Assembly (NCBI RefSeq): GCF_032362555.1
Contig: NC_083522.1
Span: forward strand, 7,976,001-8,040,000
DNA: 64,000 nucleotides
Direction of reading: 5' to 3'
From: Amyelois transitella
Lineage: Eukaryota > Arthropoda > Insecta > Lepidoptera > Pyralidae
Made by a program: the position numbers and the translations under genes. The stretch's first letter is position 1, and each line of letters opens with the position of its first letter. Positions 53,844-63,970 of this stretch are shown piece after piece. The notes beneath the pieces were generated by a model. It was not told where the DNA came from. It saw only the letters and a list, made by a program, of their open reading frames with translations, and ran no database searches.

Positions 53844-56800
53844 TTACAGTCTATGGTAAGCAATCTCCAGAACCAAGATGGCTGGTGCTAGCAACATTCC
53901 GTACAGTGTCGCCAGCAGGGCGGGGTAAATGTCAGTGATGCCGACACTGCTGAAGGTAGCCACGGACCCTGAGCATTTTGGCCGGGGGACGTTGATGCGC
54001 CGGTTGTAGTTAGCTTGGATACCAGTCTCCCAGATTTTGATGAAGCTGAGGAATCAAACAGAAATAATACCAGCTTCAATCATGGAGACAATGACATACA
54101 TGATTACTATCAACTTTAGGTAATGATACTAAGAGCTAGTTTAGAACTTTAAGTGTCTACATCGCAATTAGATCCAGTCGGTAGTCAGAAGATCGTCACG
54201 AAAAGTTGCATATATAAAATATATATTCACGATGAAGCGGGAGCGATGATTCGGCTCGACCGCCACCAAAGGGAAGATCTTCCGCCAGGCTAGGTATAAC
54301 GCTTGGGGAATCGCGGCTCCGAATATGTTAAGTCGGAGGTTGTATTTATCTTTGTTTGCACAATTTGGACTCTTCGGGAAGACTTTAAGTTTTCTCACAA
54401 TAATCAAAATGCATTGAGAGGATCTTACACACGTCTTTGAAGAGGAGGAGAGGATATCTTATGGCAAAGGTCCAACTCTAGGCAAAAGGCGATACAATGG
54501 TGGCTCATTAAGCGTGTGAAATGCAGTCTTAATCAGTAAATTTAGACATGGCTGTATGAAAAAGCCCTACTTGATTTTGAAGGAATTTTAAATGGGTCTT
54601 GAGATGTTGAAATTTTTTTTCCAGCGAAACGTACTTTTATTGAACAGAGTTTCTGAGGACGAGACACGAGATAAGATAATAGTTACCAACTTGATCTTGA
54701 AGAGGTCTTTGAATGGGGATCTCTTCTGGCCCGGCACCCAGGGGTCCACCTCGTTGATGTAATCCATCTCGACCAGGTCGCACTTCTCGTTCTCATTGAA
54801 CGTCTCCTGGATCTGACGGTAGCCTGGGTTGCATTGCATGTGGAACGCAAACAGACCCTGCGCGATAATATATGTTTTAAAGTTAACTTTCTTTGCATGA
54901 GTCTGTCTGGAATAGAATGGGTGCTATTGTTTTTTCTATTGGTGCCGGGAACCATACGGCACAATAAATAAAAATAAAGGTACGTTACGTGCACGCAACG
55001 TATGTGTTTTGTTTATAAATAGAGATATATATGTACTCATGTGATTTTAATGAGTTTACCTTCCTAATTTTCTCCACCCCTTCTTCTTTGCTGTAGAAAG
55101 CCTTCTTTCCCCTGGGGGCGATTTTCTTGTCGTAGATTGCTTTTCGGAGCGGGTCGTTAAGTTTCTGAAAGTATACATGTTTTTAACACCATATTAGAGG
55201 TTTGACATACCCATAGAAAAAACTGCACCACTGCATCTCTTTCTTATTGCTGTCGAAAATAATAGCTAAAAGGCGACTAAGGGATAGGCTTATAAACTTG
55301 GGATTCTTCTTTTAGGCGTAGGTCTACCCCCGTAAGAAGTGATATCTGTATATAGTATTTGTATTGATAAATTAATTACCCTGAAAAAATACCGGTTGTA
55401 CTCAAAGTTACTAGCGCCGAGTTCCATGGGTGAGTGGAGGAGGTCAGTCAGTGTCCTGATGGAGGAGCTGGGTGCCCGCAGCAGCACCACGATGTTAGCG
55501 GAGTACGCCGCGTACAGGATCGTCAGCGCGATGAACAGAAGAAACATTACTGTTCTTCCTACAGACAAAATATCATGGTCAAAAAAGTGAGGAGTGGAGA
55601 CATTGTTTCAAATCCTACTCGTAGGTATCTCTGCTCTTTTCTGAGCTATATGTATGTTTGAGTGCCAACCGATGTTTTTACGGTGAGTAAAAGGTAAGTG
55701 AGGAAACCTGCACATTCAAGGCACCCGAGTTCTTTCACAGGAGAACAAATACCAGGAGGACTATGGGGGCAAAGTTTAGTGAAATACCTGCAGCGAATCT
55801 AGGTTCCAATGTGCATCCCTGTTGCAGAACTGCTCCGATGATCAGGATCAGAACGTCAGCCCAGGAGCCGTCTAGCTGGAACTGGTGCTGAAACCGGATT
55901 GAATGAGTGGTCTCTTATTAAAGCTTTAGTTTGGTTTACTTAACTTCACTTACAGTATCAAAATCGTCACACTTCAAATTAAAGGTATGTATGTAGGTAT
56001 ATTCTATTAAAATAGTTACTGAAATATCGAAGATCTTGACCTTCTTTGAAATAAACTCAACAATTTTTTCCTTGAAATGTCAGAAAGAATAGGTCAAGCT
56101 GAATAAATCAGGAATATACTGGGAAAAGTGTAAGTAAAAATTGAACTGACGGCCTAATGAAGTATGCCGAGAATGAGTGAATGTGGCTTGTCCTGTCAGT
56201 CTTTTCAAGATAATTGCATGTGTACAAACTTACCGAACTCTTAGTAGCTTCCCACTTAGAAGTGATGAACAGGAAGACAGCACAGCCCAGGACGCAGATA
56301 ACGATCGCCAGCCACACGTCTCTGGTGAAGGGGAGAGTGAAGATATTGGAGATGTAAGCTAAGGGAGGCTCTCTGAAGATGAAGCGAACGGAGTTTTTGC
56401 CAACCATGGCGATATAGTCCACAACCTCCATACGTTGGAGAGTGAAGATGGAACAAGTTCCTGAAATTAATTAAGTGTGAATGTTAATCGTAAGAAGGCT
56501 TAGCCGAAAGTACCTTGATCAAATCGGGGAAGTTCTAGCGAAAAGTCAGGACAAGTATACTCTAAACCAACGAGCGTGCAAGAAGATCGTTATGAAGATG
56601 AAGCGAGAAGAAGTATGCTTGAATCGAGGCAAGTAGAAAGCTGTAGTTTCTGCCTACCCCGCCGCGAAAGAGGCGTGTGTGTATTGAGTGTATGTATAAA
56701 TCTTTCCTTATATTAGTATGGATAAATTCTTTACCAGGCCCCCACTATTAAAACTCTGGTTAGTTTATAAAAATAAGAAGAAAGGTAACTCACCCAAATC

Positions 56801-59800
56801 AGCTTCTTTGTCAATCAAATGCTGGACTAGACCCTGCCATCTCCCGTATTGGTCAGGGTATCCCCAAGTGTGGGTAAACAGAAGTTTCTCCGACGCATTA
56901 AGCATTTCAAAACAGATCTTCGCGGCCGCGTACGACGTTTTTGCTATAGAATCTTGGTGGAGAAGCCTGCACGAAAAGAATTTTTGTTGTACACTATCGA
57001 TACGGCTGCGATTTATCCGTGTGGTTTCCGGCATTTTAGTAAAAGACCAATCTCATCTCTTTTCATCGATATTCTTGTCTAAAAAGCTGACTTATCAAAT
57101 CTAGGATCAAGAGGTCTCCCGGTCTCCTTTCCAGAGATATGAGGAGAGGATGTAACTGAACTTAACGTTAAAAGGAAGATAAAATTTCCACAAAAGTTAC
57201 CAAATAAATTTTAGGCGGCATGATACACATTATTTAAGTTTTATATATAGTTGTGGATATAAACTACTTCTACCTACCTATTGCTCTTTTTTGGTACCAA
57301 AATTAAGTAGCTACCTACCTATATTTCAAACTTTAAAAAAAGATCCAAGAAAATTTTTGAAACATTATCTAAATTTTTTGTATTTATTCAATTTATAATT
57401 ATTGACAGAAATCCCGATGAATTTGAATCAATGCCAGACTAAGCACATATTAATGCGATTTCTGTAAGTAACCCAAAACCAACTTTTGCAGTTGGCGATG
57501 CTAAAACCGGTAAGTAAATTTACACATAGAATACAGAACAGTTATTTGATGCCAATAAAAACTTTTTAGATATTGATCAGTGATTACTTGTGAGATTAAA
57601 AAAAAAACCGGCCAAGTGCGAGTCGGACTCGCGCATCAAGGGATGCGTACCATCATCACATTTGTTACTTAAATATCTATCTACTTATTTTTTTTTTATG
57701 TTCATGTGTGCGCCTGTATCTGTACCTGTTTATTAAAATCGACCAAAATTATGCTTAAGAATACGTTTGTTGTATGTCTATCTTTAATAATTACTTTATT
57801 GTTATTTGATTATTTTGATTTTATTGAAAATTTTAAGCGTCTACCTGTTACCTGTATGGTGACCCCTCTTAATATACTTATACATTTTTATAATTTTTAG
57901 TATTCGTTGTTATAGAAGTTACGGAAATATATATAATTTGTGAAAATTTCAGCTTTTTATCTATCACGGTTTATGAGATACAGCCTGCTGACAGATAGAC
58001 ATACAGGAAACAGAGGCTTAGTAATAGGGTCCCGCTTATAACTTTAAGGTTCGGAACCCTAAAAATCAATCATGAACTCGTTAAACTAGTACTAATTTAA
58101 CTTTTGTTTCTTTTATTAATTACATAAAATTGGTGCCAATTACTTAACAAAAACATATTCTCCTACAAAACAGTAATAAGCAAAATTGAAATTTATTTTA
58201 TTTTACATAAAGCACTTTTTTGTTGAGATTGATAGTAGGTATTAATTTAAGCAACAATCAAATGCACGATTAACATGTAGATCGATAATAACAGAGTTTA
58301 ATCTTGATTGTGAAAAAATTCCTAGGATATATTATGTATTTATTTTGTAAATTACCATCAAAACCAGTTTAGCATCGGCGAACCAGACAACCTGATTTTG
58401 ATACACGTGCCAATTGTTATTGTAGAAACAAGAAGTAAGTATTCTTTATATGTCTACATACATAAGTATAATCACGTCTTTATCCCAAACAGGGTAGACT
58501 GAGCCAATAGTTATGAAAAAGACTGTAAGACGGTATGAACTAGTATCTGTATGGTTTAATAATGGAATTTAGACACAAATAGTGAGGTTCGCTTCATTGC
58601 TTAAAAGAAGAAGTTTATAAGCATCCCCTTTGATTGGCGTTTACAATATACAACGAACAGTTGGCATACACTATGTTTTTTTTTTCGCTTACAGACCAGC
58701 ATGGATGCTTAGCATCTATATTACATGTACATACATATATATATAGTCACGCCCATATCCCTTGCGGGGTAGACAGAGCCAACAGTCTTGAAAGATTGAT
58801 AGACCTCGTACAGCTGTTTGACTTGGTGATAAAATTGAGATTAATATAGTGACAGGTTGCTAGCATGTCGCCTAGAAGAAGAATCCCAGGTTTATAAGAT
58901 TATCTCTTAATCGCCTTTTACGATATCCATGGGAAAGAGAGGGAACTATTCTTTTTTCTATTGGTACCGGGAACCACACTGTCTTTTTATTCTGTCCATC
59001 TAAATTATACTTACAATCGATCGTCCATATGTTTCTGAGTTTCATTAGTATCAAGCAACACGTTGACCATAGTCAGCGTGTGTCTTCTTAAATTCTTCCT
59101 TCTAGAAGATACCGCTTTACTCTCTCGATAATCTTCTACGATCCCAAACTTTCCCATAAAATGTACATTCGGAAATAATTTCCTACAAATATCATCTTCA
59201 GTACGATTTCCTTTAGAATCTTCTACAAAACCTTCCTCAGTGTGTAACGGGCGCCATGAAGCTCTTGTAGTGTGAATTATTTCTGTATTTCTTGCCACTT
59301 TATATACTGGAAAATAAAGAATACTACAGTATGTATGTATATAAACATATTTCATATGATTTCATATACACATTTTGATTTGGGTTTTCTTTAGAGCTTA
59401 TCGTTTGTAGCGCTTGGTTTTTTACGAGATCTAATACCTTTTTTAACAAGGTAAGTTACGTAAACTCGTATTGGCAACATTTTTACATGAAAATGGTTTT
59501 TTGATTTTCAAACTGTTATATCATTAGAAACTAAATTATGTCTTATAATTTATTATGCATTTATATTGTTTTTGCATCATAATTCTAAGATGTCTGAGTT
59601 GATTGCAATATAATGTACTTATTTAGTACCTAATGCGGTGTATTTAATATTTCCTCATAACTAATCTATACTAATATTATAAAGCTGAAGAGTTTGTTTG
59701 TTTGTATGTTTGAACGCGCTAATCTTAGGAACTACCTACTGGTTCGAATTGAAAAATTATTTTTGCGTCGAATAGACCTTTTATCGAGGAAGGTTTAATG

Positions 59801-62800
59801 CTATATAACATCACGCTGCAACTATAAGGAGCAAAGAAATAATGGAATATGTGAAAAAAACGGGGAATATTATTCATCCTTGAGGGCTTCCATGATGCCC
59901 ATAATAATTATTCCACGCGGACGAAGTCGCGGGTACAGTCTCTAAATAGTCAGCTATTCGGTTAATCGTGTGATTTTCAGCAGATAGAAAAAAACCAGTG
60001 CCTGATGATTTTTGCTGGGTCTAAAAATGTTAACTTAATATGCCTGTAGGTTATTATTTATGTGGTTTAGGGCGCCCTAAGAGAGGGTTTTTCGAAATTC
60101 CCGCGGACTTTTCGTTTTACGCGGACGAAGCCGCGGCCGAACGCTAGTTATAAGATATATTAATATTATAAGATATATTAATACCACACAAGACGAATTG
60201 GTAGGACAGAAGCAAGTTAAAATGATACAGAAGTAATGTTTATTCTCTGTCGTCAAGTCTGTTATTTATGGACTTCGAGACGCAAATGGTGTCTGGAGGT
60301 TATACCTATAACACGTTTACATCGAATACCATTTACTTTGTATTGTATGGAAAATTAATGATCACGTTATTTTAAACATTCTTGAATGTATGTAAGTAGG
60401 TAGGGGAGCGGGGGGTAATGAGAGCGGTCGGGTAATGAGAGCGATACTGTTTTTTCCAAAACAGTCCTTATTAGAGCACGAGTGACCGCTTGGGCGTGTT
60501 CGTTAACCTTCGTAAAGGTTCGCCTTCGCGGCCGGATCGCGTCTGTATGCATTGTTTAGTCATGTGGGACAGATGTATGTTTTTCGGTTCGCGCTTCTAA
60601 AAAATTTTACTTTTTGATCCACGAGGTATGTATGGAAATATTTTGTTATAATATTATATTTATGCTCTTTGCAAACCTTAATTAGTCTTCTTTCAAGTAT
60701 TATTCGACAAATAGTCATTGAGAATTGAATAAAATATCTGTGTTATAATTTCTCAAAATCGAATAAAGCGAGTAATGGGAGCCTAGGATAGCTCCCATTT
60801 CCCGACATGGCTCCCATTGCCGTCACAATATTTATAATGTACTTTTATATATACACATACTTAGAATCACGTCTTCCCTTACGTGGTTGACAGAGCAATA
60901 ATGGATAATGGACTACTTTTTTAAAATTAAGTTTACCGTCTTCAACCCTGGACAGGAATAATTTCTGGCCGATCACCTTCGTACCTTGTCCAATAAATTT
61001 TATGGCCTTACAAAAGAACAATTTTGGAAAACGTACTACATCATTGCTGAAAAAATTGGGATTGCAGAAATATTATATCCAGTTGCAGGGCTATTTAATA
61101 AGGCCTACATAAGGGTAGCTAATATAGAAAAATGTATTTCGGGGTTTAAGGTTACAGGAATATTCCCAATGAACCCTTCGGTTTTCTGTGAAGACGATTA
61201 CATTGATACAGAAGTTGATTTTGTGGGGAATGATGATCAGTCTTCTTTTAATATAACACAGCAACCAGCCACTGAGACTAGATAGACTATTCTATTCGCT
61301 TACTAAAGCTAGGTCTGGAAGTATCCAGACCTAGCTTTAGTAAGCGAAAATCCGATTCCATCTGCATCTTACGGAACACCACAGAAACAACTTATTCAGC
61401 AGTCACCCTCGGTTATTCCTATATTGATTTCACCTCTATCATTTGCAATGCCAAATCAACCAACCATTCAAGATGCAGTTACAAACCACCAGATCAAATA
61501 TTGCTCCGTCCTCATCTGATCATAATAATATACTACATACTACAAGCTGAAACCAATACTGATAAGGCTCAAGCAGAAATTACAGAATTTGCTACTGTTG
61601 TGTCTATTGTAAACCCAATGCCACAAATACATACATCTAATAGAAGTACATTATTAAAAAACAAACAGCATTCTGAAATTTTTACAAGCACACCAATGAA
61701 AGACGTCTTTGGAGAGAAAAAGAAGAAACGTATTGAAAAAGAGAGTAAAACAAAAATTACCAAGAAAAACCTAGGAAACTGCAATAAAGAAAATTGTGCC
61801 AAAAAAATGTAATAATAAGAAATGTACCAAAGATAAAAAGGTTAAAAACATAGACTGAGTAAAACTAAAAACCAAAGAGTTAAAAAAGCAAAAATAAATT
61901 TATTTAAAAGTGACGATGAAGAATCCTTAGAAGATTTAAATGAGAAATTTATTTGAGATGATGAGTCAGAATATTCAGAAGAGGAGACTTTGTGTGCAAT
62001 TTTCTGGACTCGGGCAAAAGCGGAGAGATGTGGTATCGATGCAGAAGTTGTGGAAACTGGGCACACAAAGAATGTTCTGGCAGTGTCAATGCATCTATTT
62101 TTAAAACGTTTAGTTTTTTTAAAAAAATATTTTTTATCGTTGGTTACTAAGATTTTTATACTAACATGTTACATTTTGTTGATTTAGCTATGGTAAGAAT
62201 TGTTTACGGGAAAGATTTATAATGTTGGCTCCCATTTCCCATATAGGCTCTCATTTCCCGACGTGTCGGGTAATGAGAGCGAATTTGTTTTTCTGTGTTT
62301 TGTTTTGTTATTTCCAAATGCGTACTTTTAGTTGATTCAAACTGTGATTATCTGATAATCAAATACATAAGGTTTATATTCCTAATTAAAGTTAATTACA
62401 ATTTCAACAGATGTCGTTTTTATAAACAATTTTCCTTAGTAGGCTCCAATTACCCCCCACTCCCCTATATTTTACTTAAACCGGTATAAGTTAGCGGTGT
62501 TAAAATTTTTATAGAAGTAGGATTAAGTATATATACTTACAAGGAAATAAAATGATTTCATCGTTTTTTAGTAGATATCAAATCTTTATTTCCGCGGGGC
62601 TTCGCTTTTGTGGAAAATTCCAGAAAACAGTCAGTTTCATTCCAGTAAAAAGTCTTACCAAAAATCTATTTTATATCTGTGCCAAAATTTCGTGAAAATC
62701 AGCCCAGTTGTTTTTGAGTTGATTCGTTCCAAACATACGAATCTTTTCTTTTTATTTTATTAGTGCTGATTGTGATACCAAAGGTGTTAGTTTTACATCT

Positions 62801-63804
62801 AAATCGTGAGATTTATATAACACAGCTTCAAGAAGTAGCCCAAGTGAGAAGTAGTCCATTAGCGAGTCAGTCAGTCAGAGTCATAGCTGTAATGACAATT
62901 ATCCCTAATGCTCCTAAACGCTTTAAAACTACGCAGAAAACTGCGAACGATGCAAGATAACGACACATCCCATAATTTAAAATATAATATGACATTTCAA
63001 TTATGTTACTCCTATACATACATAAACATACATATAATCACGTCTATCTAATCACGGGGTAGACAGAGCCAACAGTCCCGTAAAGACTGATAGGCCACGT
63101 TCAGCTATTTGGCTTTAAGATAGAATTGAGATTTAAATAGTGACAGGTTACTAGCCCATTGCCTAAAAATAGAGTCCCAAATATGTAAGCCTATCCCTTA
63201 GTCGCTTTTACGACATCCATGGGAAAAGATAGAGTGGTCCTGTTCTTTGTTGTATTGTTGCCGGGAACACACGGCATGTTTACATACATACATACATATA
63301 ATTACGTCTATATCTCTTGCCGGATAGACAGAGCCAACAGTCTTAAAAAGACTGATAGGCCACGTTCAACTATGTTATATTCCTAAATATTATGCCTTTT
63401 TAATTTTACCAAGTTTCAAAGCCCGGTTCTCGAGACCCAAAGGCTGGGTCACGGTTTATGTAATCACTGGGTTACAGAAACCGTGCTATGATGTAAAGAC
63501 TACACTAAGATTACAACATTTATACGTTTATCACGTCTTTATTTCTTACAGGGTAGACCGAGCCAACAGCAACGTGCAGCTGGATATTTATGTAATTTTA
63601 TCCAGTCACTTAAGATCATATTCAGTCCATTCCATTCATAACAGCATTACCTTCAGTCATGATGATCAGTTCCCCGACTCTCCTGGCTACCACCACGTCA
63701 CTATCCACCAGGATATCCAGGTCTTCCAGCACTGTCTCCTCCTTGTTATGAAGGTTGAGTAGCAGCCAGCGATATGGAGACTTGAAGTAGCCTTTCTCAC
63801 TAGC
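53844..63804 (-). CDS. Ir75: ionotropic receptor, IR75 type (gene B), 5' end outside window
   Basis: Exons seen, 5' to 3': 63804-63651, 59306-59015, 56966-56794, 56460-56234, 55887-55788, 55558-55380, 55164-55060, 54857-54691, 54045-53844 (TAA); 532 codons, in frame. They correspond to exons 3-11 of gene A with the same intron phases; exons of 154, 227, 100, 179, 167 and 202 nt compare with the same lengths there. Motifs: PYRWLLLNLHN, SYAAAKICFEMLNASEKLLF, first membrane segment VWLAIVICVLGCAVFLFITS, pore loop with LQQGC, YAAYSANIVVLLRAPSSSIR, MELGASNFEYNRYFFR, EKCDLVEMDYINEVDPW and a last segment after TFSSVGITDIYPALL. The signal peptide and first two exons must lie beyond 64000. Exon 4 is 33 codons longer than in gene A. 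Intron 3 (4.3 kb) is full of transposons. Same presumed role as gene A: acid-type odorant receptor channel. Confidence 0.92.
54249..54348 (-). repeat. unidentified repeat, coding-like, copy 2
   Basis: TTCGGCTCGACCGCCACCAA, AGATCTTCCGCCAGGCTAGG and GGAGGTTGTATTTATC match 15111-15208. On the minus strand it reads KYNLRLNIFGAAIPQALYLA followed by WRKIFPLVAVEPNHRS, open over the whole block. It is in the last intron of IR gene B. I do not recognise the family. Confidence 0.65.
54925..54963 (-). repeat. SINE family A, 5' end fragment
   Basis: TTTTTTCTATTGGTGCCGGG then AACCATACGGCA. Directly followed by the ACGTGCACGC motif at 54979-55006. Confidence 0.75.
54979..55006. repeat. ACGTGCACG motif, relative of the 14154-14675 MITE end
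   Basis: GGTACGTTACGTGCACGCAA matches 14274-14293 apart from the last bases. No second end nearby. Confidence 0.5.
55265..55318 (+). repeat. SINE family A, body fragment
   Basis: AAAAGGCGACTAAGGGATAG followed by TTGGGATTCTTCTTTTAGGC; it lies ~60 bases from the donor of an IR gene B exon. Confidence 0.75.
56495..56700 (+). repeat. RTE-like LINE 3' end in IR gene B
   Basis: AAGTACCTTGATCAAATCGG, CGTGCAAGAAGATCGTTATG, ATGAAGCGAGAAGAAGTATG, GTTTCTGCCTACCCCGCCG and AGAGGCGTGTGTGTATTGAG. Same structure as 22551-22806. Confidence 0.75.
57015..57185 (+). repeat. SINE family C copy with degraded head
   Basis: CCGTGTGGTTTCCGGCATTT (shared head) then AAGCTGACTTATCAAATCTA, CTCCTTTCCAGAGATATGAG and GAGGATGTAACTGAACTTAA (family C body). 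Confidence 0.65.
57596..58070 (+). repeat. dispersed lepidopteran repeat (CCGGCCAAGTGCGAGTCGGA type)
   Basis: Starts after an A-run with CCGGCCAAGTGCGAGTCGGA and CTCGCGC and ends near GGTTCGGAACCCTAAAAA. Internal phrases such as GGTTTATGAGATACAGCCTG are also usual for this repeat. I recognise it as an abundant lepidopteran repeat but not its class. In IR gene B. Confidence 0.7.
58450..58645 (-). repeat. SINE family A, diverged copy
   Basis: TACATACATAAGTATAATCA, GGGTAGACTGAGCCAATAGT and ATAGTGAGGTTCGCTTCATT. Confidence 0.75.
58726..58982 (-). repeat. SINE family A, near full length, next to an IR gene B exon
   Basis: TACATACATATATATATAGT, CTTGCGGGGTAGACAGAGCC, GTGACAGGTTGCTAGCATGT and GGTACCGGGAACCACACTG. 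Its 5' end is about 26 bases from the donor GTAAGT at 59014-59009. Confidence 0.9.
59665..59938 (+). mobile_element. short non-autonomous Helitron, second copy
   Basis: Starts TCTATACTAATATTATAAAG after A; the body matches 21879-22140 (TGAACGCGCTAAT, AACATCACGCTGCAACTAT, GGAATATTATTCATCCTTGA, CGCGGACGAAGTCGCGGG). The terminal CTAG is degraded to GTCTCTAAATAG. Confidence 0.75.
60085..60146 (+). mobile_element. Helitron 3' end
   Basis: CGCGGACGAAGCCGCGGCCG followed by AACGCTAG and T: terminal hairpin plus CTAG-T. Confidence 0.65.
60862..60902 (-). repeat. SINE family A fragment inside the pogo element
   Basis: CACATACTTAGAATCACGTC then TTCCCTTACGTGGTTGACAG. Confidence 0.55.
60957..62115 (+). 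pseudogene. pogo-like transposase remnant
   Basis: First block 60986-61285: FYGLTKEQFWKTYYIIAEK, VAGLFNKAYIRVANIEKCIS and GFKVTGIFPMNPSVFCEDDY, the typical region just after the DDE domain in jerky/tigger-like proteins. Next, 61540-61812 has Lys-rich KDVFGEKKKKRIEKESK and NCNKENCAKK. At 61984-62110, in another frame, VCNFLDSGKSGEMWYRCRSC then GNWAHKECSG forms a Cys/His finger like the PHD-type domain at the C-terminus of these transposases. The N-terminal DNA-binding and catalytic parts are absent, so this is an internally deleted and frameshifted copy. Confidence 0.75.
61295..61348. repeat. perfect 25-bp inverted repeat, 4-base loop
   Basis: Arms 61295-61319 (TTCGCTTACTAAAGCTAGGT...) and 61324-61348 are exact complements around AGTA. 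It interrupts the transposase remnant just after its TAG stop. Confidence 0.95.
62580..62762 (+). repeat. dispersed repeat remnant
   Basis: CCGCGGGGCTTCGCTTTTGT, AAATTTCGTGAAAATCAGCC and TTTTTGAGTTGATTCGTTCC are phrases typical of lepidopteran non-autonomous repeats; class not set. Confidence 0.5.
63012..63283 (-). repeat. SINE family A, near full length
   Basis: CCTATACATACATAAACATA, GGGGTAGACAGAGCCAACAG, TTTGGCTTTAAGATAGAATT, CGACATCCATGGGAAAAGAT and TTGCCGGGAACACACGGCAT. Confidence 0.9.
63284..63375 (-). repeat. SINE family A, 3' part
   Basis: ACATACATACATATAATTAC, GATAGACAGAGCCAACAGTC and GACTGATAGGCCACGTTCAA, directly after the previous copy. Confidence 0.85.
63528..63572 (-). repeat. 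SINE family A, 3' fragment
   Basis: TTATCACGTCTTTATTTCTT then ACAGGGTAGACCGAGCCAAC. Confidence 0.7.
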
Positions 63805-63816
63805 CTGAGCATTTAA

Positions 63817-63970
63817 GAAAAGTACGTACATATTCTTCTTCTTTAGGTACACTTTACGGGGTAGACAGAGCCAACCGTCTCAATGAGACTGATAAGAAAA
63901 GTACATACGTATTCTTCATCTTTACACTTTACGGGGTAGACAGGGCCAACCGTCTCAAACAGACTGATAA
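63817..63970. repeat. tandem duplication of a SINE-containing 79/75-bp unit
   Basis: Unit 1 (63817-63895) and unit 2 (63896-63970) both run GAAAAGTAC..., ATTCTTC..., CACTTTACGGGGTAGACAG, GCCAACCGTCTCAA, GACTGATAA. The core is the family A 3' segment in reverse. It lies 13 bases upstream of an IR gene B exon acceptor. Confidence 0.85.

Larger units (their letters stand above)
60403..62465 (+). mobile_element. pogo/Tigger-like DNA transposon with terminal motif arrays
   Basis: Inverted ends GGGGAGCGGGGGGTAATGAG (60403) and, on the other strand, GGGGAGTGGGGGGTAATTGG (62465), flanked by TA at 60401-60402 and 62466-62467. 2,063 bp. Nine copies of a (C)GGGTAATGAGAGC-like motif lie near the two ends. 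The coding remnant (60930-62110, plus) has the C-terminal part of a CENP-B/pogo-type DDE transposase and a Cys/His finger. It lies in IR gene B intron 3 on the opposite strand. Confidence 0.83.

Noticed and set aside
53888..54079. 63-codon minus-strand frame over the last exon of IR gene B
   Set aside because: It is out of frame with the receptor; the correct frame (NFIKIWETGIQ...) matches gene A and keeps phase.
54683..54994. 103-codon Arg/Ser-rich minus-strand frame
   Set aside because: A shifted reading of the IR gene B exon at 54691-54857.
61501..61812. A host gene for the Lys-rich protein
   Set aside because: It lies inside the pogo-like element between its inverted ends and continues the transposase C-terminal region.
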